A DNA stretch of 64,000 bases from Thiomonas bhubaneswarensis (GTDB lineage: Bacteria > Pseudomonadota > Gammaproteobacteria > Burkholderiales > Burkholderiaceae_C), in contig NZ_LIPV01000010.1 of assembly GCF_001418255.1 (NCBI RefSeq), forward strand, positions 1 through 64,000. Direction: 5' to 3'. Within the stretch, counting starts at the first letter, position 1, and each line of letters begins with the position of its first letter. Positions 11,292 to 20,365 of this stretch are shown here, in pieces. The notes below the pieces were generated by a model, which was given only the letters and a program-made list of their open reading frames with translations, searched no databases and was not told where the DNA came from. The translations under genes and the position numbers were made by a program.

Positions 11292-11684
11292 ATGAAGCAA
11301 ACCCTGTTGCAAGAAAAGTATCCCGTCTACGTTGCCGAGGTTCCGAAGTCTGAAACCCGTTACACCACCGTGACCGAAGTGGTCGACTACTTCAAACAGA
11401 AGATCGCGGAGAACCCCAAGGTCAAGTTCATCGGCGTGTTCGACCACTACGAGCACACCACCGCCATCGGCGGCACCATCGCGCCCGAGATCAAGGCCGC
11501 CGCCGAGGTGATTTTCTGCTTCGGTATCGCCTTGCCCAATCCGATGGTGCTGGCCGTGCGTCCCCGCTCCATCGGCATTGCCGACATGGGCGACAAGTTC
11601 GTCGTCACCTTCCTCGAAGCCCCCATGGCACCGGCCAACGAAGCCATGGAAGCCTGGACCAAGGGCCTGCGCAACGCCAACTAA
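11292..11684 (+). CDS. conserved small cytoplasmic protein of unknown function
   Basis: A 130-residue soluble protein with no signal peptide or membrane span. It starts MKQTLLQEKYPVYVAEV after the ribosome site GGAG and contains the segments FIGVFDHYEHTTAIGG and FCFGIALPNP. I see one Cys and several His residues but no known cofactor motif. Its codon use fits the neighbours, and it ends at a good hairpin terminator, so it appears to be a real monocistronic gene. The 152 bp upstream are free of other genes. I do not assign a function. Confidence 0.75.
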   Translation: MKQTLLQEKYPVYVAEVPKSETRYTTVTEVVDYFKQKIAENPKVKFIGVFDHYEHTTAIGGTIAPEIKAAAEVIFCFGIALPNPMVLAVRPRSIGIADMGDKFVVTFLEAPMAPANEAMEAWTKGLRNAN

Positions 11685-11702
11685 GACGCTTTGCCCTCAG
11701 TC

Positions 11703-11732
11703 ACGACACCGCGTGCGAAGTCGCGGTGTCGT
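11703..11732 (+). terminator. hairpin between convergent genes
   Basis: A perfect 11-bp stem, ACGACACCGCG at 11703-11713 with CGCGGTGTCGT at 11722-11732, and an 8-nt loop. It lies between the convergent 11292-11684 gene and the MATE gene. There is no long T-run on either side, so it may act with Rho or simply block read-through in both directions. Confidence 0.55.
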
Positions 11733-11746
11733 CACAGAGTCCTGCC

Positions 11747-13096
11747 TCAGGACGGCCGGCGGGCCACCCACCACAGCAGAAAGGCGAAGCAGGTTGCCGC
11801 AATTGCCAGCCCCGTGGTGTTGCCCATCCAGAAACCCGCCGCGCCCTGCAGGGAGGGTGGGGCAATCCCCAGGGTGTTGAAGCCCAGCACATATCCCCCG
11901 CCCAACCCCACGCCCCACAGCGACAGCGCGTAAAGCACGCTGGGCAAAAGGGCGATGTGATAAGAGCGAAGAATGAAGGCGCTGGTGGACTGCACCGCGT
12001 CGAACACCTGATAAAGGGCGATGAACAGGAACAGGTGATGGGCGACAGCCTGCACCTGAGCATCGGACGTGTACCAGCCGATGATGCGGTCGCGCCCGAG
12101 CCAGACCGTCACCCCCAGGCCGATGGAGATCAACGCGGCGGCGCCCACGCCGCTCCAAGCGGTATGCCGTGCCGCACGGGTGTGACCGCCGCCGAGGTGC
12201 TGCGCCACCACCGAGCCGGTGGCGATGGAAATGGACAGCGGCAGCATGTAGAGCACCGTGGCGAAATTCGCGGTGATCTGATGGGCCGCAAGCACCGTGT
12301 CACCCAGCCTCGCGATGAACAGCGCCATGAAGGTGAAGGCGGACACTTCGACCAGCAGACTCAATCCGATCGGCCCGCCGAGCCGCAAGAGATGAGCCTG
12401 TGCCGACCAGTCCGGCCAGTCCCAGCGCGAGAGCGCGGCATAGGGCCGCAGCGCGGCGCTGTGCCGATGTTGCAGCACGGCGATGGCCAGCAGCGCATAT
12501 TGCGTCAACACGGTGGCCAGGGCGCAGCCTTCGGCGCCCATCGGCGTCAAGCCGTGCAGCCCGAAGCGGTCGGGCAGCAGAAACACCGCGTTGAGCAGGA
12601 GCTTGAGGCCCAGGCCGCCGATCTGCAGCGCCGCCGTGAGAAGGGGTCGCGAAATCGCCTGGCTGAGTGCCGCATGCACGCGAAACGCCAGCGCGGCAGG
12701 CAACCCGAGCGCGAGCAGGGCGAGGTAGCGATCGACCGTGGCGTCCCTGGCCTGTGCCGTCAACGCCAGCAGCGGCTGGGGCCAGAGCAGTACGGCCACG
12801 CCCAGGGCGCACAGCCCTGCTGCGAGCCAGAGACCCTGGCGGAAACTGGCGCCCACCGCATCGGGTCGGCTCGCGCCAAAGCCGCGTCCCAAGGTGGGCA
12901 GCAGCGACTGGGTGACCCCCGAAAGCGCCACAAATAAGGTGATGTAGATTGCCTGACCGACCGACAGGGTGGCGAGGCTGGACGTCGAGGCGTAGTGGCC
13001 CAGCATTACCGTGTCGGCCACACCGAAGCCGATCACCGCGAGCTGCCCCACGAGCACGCTCGCGGCCAGACGCAACAGACTGCGAAGAGATTGCAC
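11747..13096 (-). CDS. MATE-family multidrug/sodium efflux transporter
   Basis: A 449-residue polytopic membrane protein with about twelve hydrophobic segments, fitting the MATE (NorM-type) family that exports cationic drugs in exchange for sodium or protons. Typical segments include FGVADTVMLGHYASTSSLA near the N-terminus, followed by repeated halves with AAHQITANF and SIATGSVVAQHLGGG in the second. No regulator is adjacent. The substrate cannot be predicted. It is followed by another membrane protein gene, 13118-14809, whose 3' end lies 21 bp upstream of this start, so the two are probably co-transcribed. Confidence 0.88.
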   Translation of the reverse strand: MQSLRSLLRLAASVLVGQLAVIGFGVADTVMLGHYASTSSLATLSVGQAIYITLFVALSGVTQSLLPTLGRGFGASRPDAVGASFRQGLWLAAGLCALGVAVLLWPQPLLALTAQARDATVDRYLALLALGLPAALAFRVHAALSQAISRPLLTAALQIGGLGLKLLLNAVFLLPDRFGLHGLTPMGAEGCALATVLTQYALLAIAVLQHRHSAALRPYAALSRWDWPDWSAQAHLLRLGGPIGLSLLVEVSAFTFMALFIARLGDTVLAAHQITANFATVLYMLPLSISIATGSVVAQHLGGGHTRAARHTAWSGVGAAALISIGLGVTVWLGRDRIIGWYTSDAQVQAVAHHLFLFIALYQVFDAVQSTSAFILRSYHIALLPSVLYALSLWGVGLGGGYVLGFNTLGIAPPSLQGAAGFWMGNTTGLAIAATCFAFLLWWVARRPS

Positions 13097-13117
13097 GAGG
13101 AGCGGGTTCCGTCGATC

Positions 13118-14809
13118 TCAGGGCGCAAGCCGCTGATACAGGTAGAAGGTCGCGCCTCGGTCTCCCGGTCGGCCCCCTTGCCAGATCAGCCGCCACTCAG
13201 AGTCCGCTAGCGGCGCTCGCGTTCCCAGCGCGTAGGGGCAGACCGCGTTCTTCGAACGTGAGAAATCAAGCCCGCTCCAATAGCCGATCAAAGCCTGGCT
13301 CGTGAGGTCGAGGCCCACGGGCCTAAGACAAGGCTTGGCCGGTTGCATCGATAGCGCGCTGGCGCTGCTGACGGCGTGCGCCAGTTCGCGGCCGACGAGG
13401 CGGTAGGTGCTCGCGTAGTTCAGCACCGGCATCCAGAGGCTGCCGACGAGCACCCAGGCCAGGGTGACGCCACTTGCCGATAGCACCATGCCTTTCCACA
13501 GCGGGTGCCGATGCCGCCCGGTTCGCCACAGCACCACGGCGCCCCAGGCCACGGTGGCCGCCAGCGAAATGATCAGGGCAAGGGGGTCGAGGCTGAACTG
13601 AAAACCCGGCGCCAGCCGCGCGATATTCGCCGCAGGCTTGGGCGGCCAGCCGACGAACATGGCCAGCCACATCACCCACACGACCAAGGCCAGCAAGCTG
13701 TAGAACAGCACCGCGAACCAGTCGATGGCCGCCAGGCCCGCACGCCGCATGACCGGCAGGGCGAACCCGGAGAGGATCGCCAGGGGAGGCAGGGCCAGCA
13801 GAAAGACCTTGTCGTTGTTGCCCAGCGCCAATGCGCTCAACAAAGCCAGCAAGGCCACAGCCCAGGCCGTTCGCAGGTGCCAGGCCAGCAGCGATTCGCG
13901 CCAGCGCCACAAGGCCCAGGCCGCCAGAGGCCAGGCAGGCCAGGTGAACCAGAGTCCGATGCGAAAGAAATTGCCCAGCGTTGTCAGACCCGGCCATGTG
14001 CCGTGCAGCGACCATCCAAGTCGGGATTCCGCCCACAGCCCGGCGATGATGCCTGTGCCCAGGGCGATTGCAACGCTCCCGTTTTGAAGAGTGAGCAGAC
14101 GCTTGCCCAGCACCGCGACGAGCACGAGCGCCAGCAATAGGGCGAACCATCCGGCTGCCGTCAGCGCGAGGCCCAGCAGCCCCGCCGCGATCCAGCCTGC
14201 GGCCTTCCAGCGCCTGCGGGGCACCAGGGAGACGCCCAGCAACACCGCACTGAGGGCGGCGAGCTGAACGACCTGGGTCGATGCCTCATGGCCCCGCCCC
14301 AGCAGGCCGAGTGTGGCCAGCAAGGTGAGCAGCACGCCATCGGCGATAGCGCGGGCATAGTCGTTAGGCGCGATGGCAGGCCCGAATGCAGGTCGCACAG
14401 GCTGTGCGTCATCAACGCGGGCGAAGTGAAACGCGGCGTACCACGTCAGACTCATGCTTGCCGCCAGCGCGAGCATGAACGGCACCCGCGAGGCGAGGAT
14501 GGGGCCCAGCCAGCCACCGAGGAGCTGGATCGATCCGGCGCCCAGCCAGTGGGCGAGCCAGCCTCCGCTGATGGCGTGACCGTACAGGACCGGATGCCAC
14601 CAGGACGTTGCGCTCTGGGCCATCTGCCACATCACCGCGAAGCTCAGCCCATCGGTGCGCCAGGGATCGCGCCCCAGAAATCCGGGCAGGATGTAGGCCG
14701 CGCAAAGCAGCAGCAGCAACGGACGAGGCAGTTTCCCCACGGCGCCCGGCTGCAGCGCAGGACGCGCTGCAGGTCGGCGGGTCTGTCCGTGAGAAAACGG
14801 CGAGCTCAT
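13118..14809 (-). CDS. polytopic membrane protein, GT-C glycosyltransferase-like
   Basis: A 563-residue protein with many transmembrane helices. The first periplasmic loop contains GRDPWRTDGLSFAVMWQMA, with an Asp-Pro-Trp and an acidic residue placed as in ArnT/PMT-type GT-C glycosyltransferases. A soluble C-terminal domain ends in a short beta-rich segment. I infer a lipid-linked sugar transferase or a related envelope enzyme; the donor and acceptor are unknown. An arn-type operon lies 2.6 kb upstream, but no direct link is visible. Confidence 0.6.
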   Translation of the reverse strand: MSSPFSHGQTRRPAARPALQPGAVGKLPRPLLLLLCAAYILPGFLGRDPWRTDGLSFAVMWQMAQSATSWWHPVLYGHAISGGWLAHWLGAGSIQLLGGWLGPILASRVPFMLALAASMSLTWYAAFHFARVDDAQPVRPAFGPAIAPNDYARAIADGVLLTLLATLGLLGRGHEASTQVVQLAALSAVLLGVSLVPRRRWKAAGWIAAGLLGLALTAAGWFALLLALVLVAVLGKRLLTLQNGSVAIALGTGIIAGLWAESRLGWSLHGTWPGLTTLGNFFRIGLWFTWPAWPLAAWALWRWRESLLAWHLRTAWAVALLALLSALALGNNDKVFLLALPPLAILSGFALPVMRRAGLAAIDWFAVLFYSLLALVVWVMWLAMFVGWPPKPAANIARLAPGFQFSLDPLALIISLAATVAWGAVVLWRTGRHRHPLWKGMVLSASGVTLAWVLVGSLWMPVLNYASTYRLVGRELAHAVSSASALSMQPAKPCLRPVGLDLTSQALIGYWSGLDFSRSKNAVCPYALGTRAPLADSEWRLIWQGGRPGDRGATFYLYQRLAP

Positions 14810-14838
14810 GGTGTTGCAGGTCAGGGAAGAGCGAAAAC

Positions 14839-14867
14839 AACAACGGGCAGCCTGGCTGCCCGTTGTT
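14839..14867 (-). terminator. intrinsic terminator of rpmE2
   Basis: A 14-nt inverted repeat, AACAACGGGCAGCC at 14839-14852 and its complement at 14854-14867. On the minus strand it is followed by TTGTTTTC, so it reads as a rho-independent terminator for the L31 gene. Confidence 0.8.
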
Positions 14868-14912
14868 CGAGGTGCATCGGGGTTGCGAGCAACCCCTTGG
14901 CGAGACAGGCGC

Positions 14913-15173
14913 TCAGGCCTTGCCGGTTGCCTTGGCGAATTTCTGGCGGAACTTCTCGACGCGGCCGCCCAGTGTATCCACGCTCTTTTGCTGGCCGGTG
15001 TAGAAGGGGTGCGACTCGGCGCTGGTTTCCACCTTGTACAGCGGCACTTCGCGGCCGTCGTCGAGCTTGATGGTCTCGCGGGTCTGCGCGGTGGATGAAA
15101 TGATGATCTTCGAGCCGGTGGACAGGTCGAGGAAACAGACTTCGCGGTATTCGGGGTGGATTCCTGATTTCAT
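14913..15173 (-). CDS. rpmE2: ribosomal protein L31 type B
   Basis: An 86-residue L31 protein starting [16 protein letters not shown]. It lacks the zinc-binding Cys-x-x-Cys pairs of type A L31, which makes it the zinc-independent type B form. Such copies can replace the zinc form when zinc is scarce, but no Zur site was recognised here and it may be the only L31. It lies just downstream of rho, with 98 bp between, in the same direction. The start at 15173 gives the normal protein length. Confidence 0.93.
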   Translation of the reverse strand: MKSGIHPEYREVCFLDLSTGSKIIISSTAQTRETIKLDDGREVPLYKVETSAESHPFYTGQQKSVDTLGGRVEKFRQKFAKATGKA

Positions 15174-15271
15174 GGGGGTTCCTTGATGAAACGCTAGCCG
15201 CCAAACAGGCCGTTGAGTCGAGCCGTCGGTACTTGGCAAAACGCGCAATTATCGCAGATTTCGTCAGACGC

Positions 15272-16534
15272 TCAACCGCCCCGTCGCATTAGATCGAAGA
15301 ATTCGGCGTTGTTCTTGGTTTGCTTCATCTTGTCGAGCAGGAACTCCATCGCCTGGATCTCGTCCATCGGGTAGAGCAGCTTGCGCAGAATCCAGGCTTT
15401 CTGCAGGATTTCGGGCTTGAGCAACAGTTCTTCGCGGCGCGTGCCCGAGCGGTTGATGAGCATGGCAGGGTAGACACGCTTTTCCGACAGGCGGCGATCC
15501 AGGTGGATTTCCATATTGCCGGTGCCCTTGAACTCTTCGTAGATTACTTCGTCCATGCGGCTGCCGGTATCGACCAGCGCGGTGCCGATGATGGTCAGCG
15601 ACCCACCTTCTTCAATGTTGCGCGCCGCTCCGAAAAAGCGCTTGGGGCGCTGCAGCGCATTGGCATCCACGCCGCCGGTGAGGATCTTGCCCGAGGTCGG
15701 CACGACGGTGTTGTAGGCCCGGGCCAGGCGGGTGATGGAGTCGAGCAGAATGACCACGTCCTTCTTCAGCTCGACCAGACGCTTGGCCTTTTCGATCACC
15801 ATTTCGGCGACCTGCACATGTCGCACGGCGGGTTCGTCAAAGGTGGAACTGACGACCTCGCCACGCACCGAGCGCTGCATTTCGGTCACTTCTTCCGGCC
15901 GCTCGTCGATCAGCAGCACGATGAGCACGACTTCAGGGTGATTGGACGTGATGGCATGGGCCAGAGCCTGCAGCATCACGGTCTTGCCGCTCTTGGGCGG
16001 GGCGACCAGCAGGCCGCGCTGGCCCTTGCCGATCGGGGCGATGATGTCGATCACCCGGCCGATGATGTTTTCCTCGCCCTTGATGTCGCGTTCCAGACGC
16101 AGATGTTCCGTGGGGAACAGCGGCGTGAGGTTCTCGAACATGATCTTGTTCTTGTTTTCCTCCGGGCTCACGCCGTTGACGCGGTCCACCTTGACCAGCG
16201 CGAAGTAGCGCTCGCCATCCTTGGGCACCCGCACTTCGCCTTCGATCGAGTCGCCGGTATGCAGGTTGAAGCGGCGGATCTGGCTGGGCGAAATGTAGAT
16301 GTCGTCGGGCGACGCCATGTAGCTCGATTCGGGCGCGCGCAGAAAACCGAAGCCGTCGGGCAGAACCTCGAGGCAGCCGTCGCCGAAGACCTGTTCGCCG
16401 TTGCGGGCCACGCGCTTGAGGATGGCAAACATCAGCTCCTGCTTGCGCAGTCGGCTTGCGTTCTCGATCTCCAGGGACTGCGCCATTTCGAGCAGTTTGG
16501 AGACGTGCGTCGCTTTGAGTTCGGACAGATGCAT
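15272..16534 (-). CDS. rho: transcription termination factor Rho
   Basis: The 420-residue hexameric RNA helicase that ends transcription of untranslated RNA. The start [18 protein letters not shown] is the typical N-terminal helix bundle. The cold-shock-like RNA-binding domain follows (with GFGFLR), then the ATPase domain with the P-loop of the type [12 protein letters not shown] and the Walker B segment [16 protein letters not shown]. Length and sequence are entirely standard. A strong hairpin lies in the 208 bp upstream between trxA and rho and could be part of its leader. Confidence 0.98.
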   Translation of the reverse strand: MHLSELKATHVSKLLEMAQSLEIENASRLRKQELMFAILKRVARNGEQVFGDGCLEVLPDGFGFLRAPESSYMASPDDIYISPSQIRRFNLHTGDSIEGEVRVPKDGERYFALVKVDRVNGVSPEENKNKIMFENLTPLFPTEHLRLERDIKGEENIIGRVIDIIAPIGKGQRGLLVAPPKSGKTVMLQALAHAITSNHPEVVLIVLLIDERPEEVTEMQRSVRGEVVSSTFDEPAVRHVQVAEMVIEKAKRLVELKKDVVILLDSITRLARAYNTVVPTSGKILTGGVDANALQRPKRFFGAARNIEEGGSLTIIGTALVDTGSRMDEVIYEEFKGTGNMEIHLDRRLSEKRVYPAMLINRSGTRREELLLKPEILQKAWILRKLLYPMDEIQAMEFLLDKMKQTKNNAEFFDLMRRGG

Positions 16535-16673
16535 GGTGAAAACTCGGGGAGGAGCGGCTGCGTCGGACCTTGTCGTCAGACGGTGCGTGCGTCAGTTCGG
16601 CACGCGGCGGCAGCGAAGAAAAACGTGGGAACCGTGAGGGCGGGACGTGGCCGTGCAGGGGGTATCACGGCGG

Positions 16674-16699
16674 CTGAACAGCCTGGAGCAGCTGTTCAG
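16674..16699. other. hairpin in the trxA-rho interval
   Basis: A perfect 9-bp inverted repeat (CTGAACAGC at 16674-16682, GCTGTTCAG at 16691-16699) with an 8-nt loop. It lies about 140 bp upstream of the rho start on the minus strand, with no T-run. It could belong to the rho leader, since rho is autoregulated in other bacteria, or be the trxA 3' structure. A second, weaker stem GCGCGGT/ACCGCGC lies at 16712-16731. Confidence 0.4.
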
Positions 16700-16742
16700 T
16701 CTGGGGATTTTGCGCGGTGGGGTGACCGCGCTATGGACAAAA

Positions 16743-17072
16743 TTATAGATGAGCGTCGACGAAGGCCGTCAATTGAGACTTCGAGGCGGCACCGACCTTG
16801 TTGCCGGCGAGTTCGCCGTTCTTGAACAGCAGCAGCGTCGGGATGCCGCGAATGCCGAATTTCGCCGGAATGGTGCGGTTTTCATCGACGTTCACTTTCA
16901 TGATCGCCAGCTTGCCCTGGTATTCGCTGGCCATCTCGTCGAGCGTGGGCGCGATCATGCGGCACGGACCGCACCACTCGGCCCAGAAATCCACCAGAAC
17001 GGGAACGCCCGATTTCAGCACATCCTGCTCGAAATCCGCGTCATTGGTGTGTTTGATCAGTTCGCTAGCCAT
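16743..17072 (-). CDS. trxA: thioredoxin 1
   Basis: A 109-residue thioredoxin with the active site Trp33-Cys-Gly-Pro-Cys37 and the cis-proline segment RGIPTLLLF. It supplies electrons to reductases in the cytoplasm, and probably to the LMW-type arsenate reductase encoded at 63386-63937. The start at 17072 has the ribosome site GAGGTGA just upstream. It lies directly before rho, a common pairing in proteobacteria. Confidence 0.96.
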   Translation of the reverse strand: MASELIKHTNDADFEQDVLKSGVPVLVDFWAEWCGPCRMIAPTLDEMASEYQGKLAIMKVNVDENRTIPAKFGIRGIPTLLLFKNGELAGNKVGAASKSQLTAFVDAHL

Positions 17073-17236
17073 GGTCACCTCGTTGGAAAGAATTGCGGGG
17101 GATTTTGACACAAATTGCGACTGTGGCGCTGAACATGGCTCATGGATTCAGCATCAGAGTCAAGGTGAAAGCTGGAGATCGCAGGCGATCAGACCGTCAG
17201 ATGACGCGGCACACAAGCCTTCAGGGGGTATGAGGG

Positions 17237-17334
17237 TGACGAGCCGTTCCCCCGGCACTCACGGTAAACGGCTGTGGCTGCTTCGTTCCCGACCTGACCC
17301 GGTTCACCGCGCCGCGATGCGAGGCGGCCCGTCA
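17237..17334 (-). ncRNA. ffs: 4.5S (signal recognition particle) RNA, small bacterial type
   Basis: On the minus strand the region reads as the SRP core: GGGTCAGGTCGGGAACGAAG followed by CAGCC, matching the conserved GGTCAGG...GGAA...GAAGCAGCC apical helix that binds Ffh. The ends pair: TGACGGGCC at the 5' side against GGCTCGTCA at the 3' side, giving a rod of about 98 nt. The exact ends are set from this closing stem. The gene lies between trxA and the arn-type operon. Confidence 0.9.
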
Positions 17335-17364
17335 CATTGCATTCTAAGACAACGGGCCGGTGGA

Positions 17365-18420
17365 TCAGTTGCCGGTCTCGTCCATCAGGGCGCGCGCCTG
17401 CGCGATCTGGCCGCGGTAGGCGTCGAAAATCTTGCGCAGAGCCGTGTCCAGATCGGCCTTGGGCGCCCATTGCAGATCGCGCATGGTGTTGACGATCTTG
17501 GGCACGCGGTTCTGCACGTCTTGGTAGCCCTTGCCGTAGTAGGCGCCGGAGCTGGTCTCCACTAGTTTGACCTGCCCAGCGGATGCGGCGTATTCGGGAA
17601 TCTCGGCGGCCAGGCGCAGCATGCGCTCGGCCAACTCGCGGATGGAGTGGTTATTGGCCGGGTTGCCGATGTTGTAAATCTGGCCGCTGGCCACGCCGTC
17701 CTTGTTTTCGATGATTTTCATCAGTGCGTCGATGCCGTCGTCGATGTCTGTGAACGCGCGCTTTTGCTGGCCGCCATCGACCAGGCTGATGCTCTCGCCG
17801 CGCACGATGTGCCCCAGGAACTGGGTGACCACGCGTGAACTGCCCTCCTTGGCGGAAAAGATGGTGTCGAGCCCGGCGCCGATCCAGTTGAACGGGCGGA
17901 ACAGGGTGTAGTTCAGGCCTTCCTGCTGGCCGTAGGCGGCGATGACGCGGTCCATCAACTGCTTGGAGCAGGCGTAAATCCAGCGTGGCTTGTTGATCGG
18001 GCCGTAGGTCAGCGGCGAGTTCTCGGGGTCGAACTCGGCATCGCTGCTCATGCCGTAGACCTCGGATGTGGACGGAAACACCAGATGCTTCTTGTGCTTC
18101 ACTGCGGCGCGCACGATGGGCAGGTTGGCCTCGAAGTCGAGTTCGAACACCCGCAGCGGCGCCTTCACATAGGTGGCGGGCGTGGCGATGGCCACCAGCG
18201 GTAGGATCACGTCGCATTTACGCACGTGGTACTCGATCCACTCTTTATTGATGGTGATGTCGCCTTCGAAGAACTTGAAGCGCGGATTCGGCAGCAGATC
18301 GTCGATGCGGTCGGTGTTCATGTCCATGCCGTACACCTGCCAGTTGGTGGTGGCGAGGATGCGCTTGGACAGATGGTGACCGATGAAGCCGTTGACGCCG
18401 AGGATGAGGATTTTTTTCAT
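17365..18420 (-). CDS. ArnA C-terminal domain homologue (UDP-glucuronate oxidative decarboxylase)
   Basis: A 351-residue short-chain dehydrogenase/epimerase-like enzyme matching the decarboxylase half of ArnA, which makes UDP-4-keto-pentose from UDP-glucuronate. It has the NAD-binding motif GVNGFIGHHL, the STSEVYG segment with the decarboxylase-specific Ser and Glu, and a YACSK Tyr-Lys pair. The start at 18420 begins MKKILILGVNG. It overlaps the formyltransferase gene by 4 bp, so the two ArnA activities are encoded as separate proteins here rather than as one fused polypeptide. Confidence 0.88.
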   Translation of the reverse strand: MKKILILGVNGFIGHHLSKRILATTNWQVYGMDMNTDRIDDLLPNPRFKFFEGDITINKEWIEYHVRKCDVILPLVAIATPATYVKAPLRVFELDFEANLPIVRAAVKHKKHLVFPSTSEVYGMSSDAEFDPENSPLTYGPINKPRWIYACSKQLMDRVIAAYGQQEGLNYTLFRPFNWIGAGLDTIFSAKEGSSRVVTQFLGHIVRGESISLVDGGQQKRAFTDIDDGIDALMKIIENKDGVASGQIYNIGNPANNHSIRELAERMLRLAAEIPEYAASAGQVKLVETSSGAYYGKGYQDVQNRVPKIVNTMRDLQWAPKADLDTALRKIFDAYRGQIAQARALMDETGN

Positions 18421-19346
18421 GGTTGAAGCCTTGCGAGTTCCGATAGTTGTTGTGCGCTCAGTGGCTTGCCGGGCTGCTCGGCAAGCCAAAGTTCGCGGAT
18501 GTGGATGACGCCGCCATCACCTGCCTTGGCCAGAAGTTGACCTTGCGCCCAATGCAGGCCTGGTGCTGCACGGGCGGGAAGCTGAGCGGTCAGATCGGGG
18601 CGCGCCAGCCGCGCGCGGGCGACGATGAACCGTCTGCCTTGCAGCTCGAAGAAGGCACCAGGGTAGGGCGGGGCCACGGCGCGGATGAGGTTGTAGATGG
18701 CCTGCGCGGGTTGAGCCCAGTCGATGCGGCCATCTTCGGGCTTGCGTCCGCCGAAGTAGCTGCCCGCGGCCAGGTCGTTGGCGCGACGCGGCACCTCGCC
18801 GCGCTGCAGTTTCGGCAGCACGTTCCACAGCGTCATTTCGGCGGCGACCGTGACCTTGTCGAATACGTCCTTGGCCGTATCGTCGGGCAGGATGGGCACG
18901 GCTTGCTGCGCGACGATGTCGCCCGCGTCGGGCTTGATCTCCATGACGTGCAGCGTGGCGCCGGTCTCGGTTTCACCGTGCAGCACGGCCCAGTTCACCG
19001 GCACACGACCCCGGTATCTGGGCAACAGCGAGCCATGCATGTTCAACGCGGCGATGCGTGCCGCGGCCAGGAGCCGCGCGGGCAGCATGCGACGGAAATA
19101 GAAGGAAAACAGATAGTCGGGGGCGAGCGCCACGACGCGGTCGATGATCGAATTGTCCACCGTCTCGTCGACCAGGATCACCGGAATGCCGGCCTCGGCG
19201 GCGACATCGGCCACGCGATCGAACCAGAGCGTTTCGCCCGGGCTGTCGGGGTGGGTGACGACGAGATTGACCTGCACGCCGCGCGCCAGCAGCGTCTTGA
19301 GGCAGCGTACGCCGACGTTGTGATAGGCGAAGACGACGGCTTTCAC
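18417..19346 (-). CDS. ArnA N-terminal domain homologue (UDP-L-Ara4N formyltransferase)
   Basis: A 309-residue enzyme of the methionyl-tRNA formyltransferase fold, matching the ArnA formylase half, which transfers formyl from N10-formyltetrahydrofolate to UDP-Ara4N. The catalytic segment NMHGSLLPRYRG (Asn, His) and the later KPDAGDIVAQ with the catalytic Asp are visible. A short C-terminal OB-like domain follows. It overlaps arnC upstream and the decarboxylase downstream by 4 bp each (ATGA), marking strict operon structure. Confidence 0.88.
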   Translation of the reverse strand: MKAVVFAYHNVGVRCLKTLLARGVQVNLVVTHPDSPGETLWFDRVADVAAEAGIPVILVDETVDNSIIDRVVALAPDYLFSFYFRRMLPARLLAAARIAALNMHGSLLPRYRGRVPVNWAVLHGETETGATLHVMEIKPDAGDIVAQQAVPILPDDTAKDVFDKVTVAAEMTLWNVLPKLQRGEVPRRANDLAAGSYFGGRKPEDGRIDWAQPAQAIYNLIRAVAPPYPGAFFELQGRRFIVARARLARPDLTAQLPARAAPGLHWAQGQLLAKAGDGGVIHIRELWLAEQPGKPLSAQQLSELARLQP

Positions 19347-20365
19347 GGCAGCCTGACAGCGGAGGAGGGCTCGGCTTGGGGCGTGGCAAGCGGTTGCGGG
19401 ACGAACACGCCGGGCTCGGGCGGCATATCCTGCAGCACGGCCTGCACCAGGTAGCGCGGACGACCGCGCACCTGCTCGTAGATGCGCCCGATGTATTCGC
19501 CCAGAAGGCCGATGCTGAACAGCACCACGCCGAGCAGGAAGAAGGTGATGGCGAACAGGGTGAACACGCCCTGCACCTGCGAGCCTTCGACGAAGCGCTG
19601 CACCATGAGGTAGAGGAACAGCGCGCCGGAGGCGAGCGACAGCAGGATGCCCGAGTACGACATGAGCTGCAGCGGCACCAGCGAAAACCCGGTGACCAGG
19701 TCGAAGTTCAGCCGGATGAGCTTGAACAGCGAATACTTCGAGTCGCCCGCCTGCCGCTCCTCGTGCGCCACTTCGATCTCGGTGGGTTTGAGCGCGAAGG
19801 TGTAGGCCAGAGCGGGAACGAAGGTGTTGGACTCGGTGCAGCGGTTTACCGTGTCCACCACGTCGCGGCCATAGGCGCGCAGCATGCAGCCCTGGTCGGT
19901 CATGCGCACGCTGGTGATCTTCTCGCGCGTCCAGTTCATGGCTTTGCTCGCGTTGCGGCGGAACCAGCTGTCCTGGCGCATGCGGCGTATGGTGCCGACG
20001 TAGTCGTAGCCCTCGCGCATCTTCGCGACCAGGCGACCGATTTCCTCCGGCGGGTTCTGCAGGTCGGCGTCGAGGGTGACGACGATGGGCGCGCGGGTGT
20101 GCTCGAAACCGGCCAGGATGGCCATGTGCTGGCCGTAGTTGCCGTTGAACAGCACCACGCGGGTGACGTCCGGGCGCAGGCGTTGCTGCGCGGCCAGCAG
20201 GGCGGCGGAGCGGTCGCGGCTGCCGTCGTTGACGAACAGGATCTCGTAGGGTTCGTTCAGCGCATCGAGCGCGGGGTAGAGGCGGGCGAACAGGGCGGCG
20301 AGTCCGGCCTCTTCGTTGTAGACGGGGACGACCACCGAAACGGCGGGATGCGGGTGCAGAGTCAT
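19343..20365 (-). CDS. arnC: undecaprenyl-phosphate 4-deoxy-4-formamido-L-arabinose transferase
   Basis: A 340-residue GT2 glycosyltransferase with VSVVVPVYNEEAGL at the N-terminus and the LDADLQNPPEE metal-binding Asp-x-Asp, as in ArnC/DPM1-type enzymes. Two C-terminal transmembrane segments (about residues 235-260 and 270-295) anchor it to the inner membrane. It moves Ara4FN from UDP to undecaprenyl phosphate. It overlaps arnB and the formyltransferase by 4 bp each. A gene for a generic polyprenol-sugar transferase would look similar, but the context favours ArnC. Confidence 0.85.
   Translation of the reverse strand: MTLHPHPAVSVVVPVYNEEAGLAALFARLYPALDALNEPYEILFVNDGSRDRSAALLAAQQRLRPDVTRVVLFNGNYGQHMAILAGFEHTRAPIVVTLDADLQNPPEEIGRLVAKMREGYDYVGTIRRMRQDSWFRRNASKAMNWTREKITSVRMTDQGCMLRAYGRDVVDTVNRCTESNTFVPALAYTFALKPTEIEVAHEERQAGDSKYSLFKLIRLNFDLVTGFSLVPLQLMSYSGILLSLASGALFLYLMVQRFVEGSQVQGVFTLFAITFFLLGVVLFSIGLLGEYIGRIYEQVRGRPRYLVQAVLQDMPPEPGVFVPQPLATPQAEPSSAVRLP

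Noticed and set aside
11726-12937. 403-codon open frame opposite the MATE gene
   Set aside because: Gln/Arg/His-rich antisense reading of a real membrane protein gene, with no domain.
16712-16731. GCGCGGT/ACCGCGC stem considered as the trxA terminator
   Set aside because: No T-run follows on the minus strand (the bases after it read AAAATC), so an intrinsic terminator is not supported.
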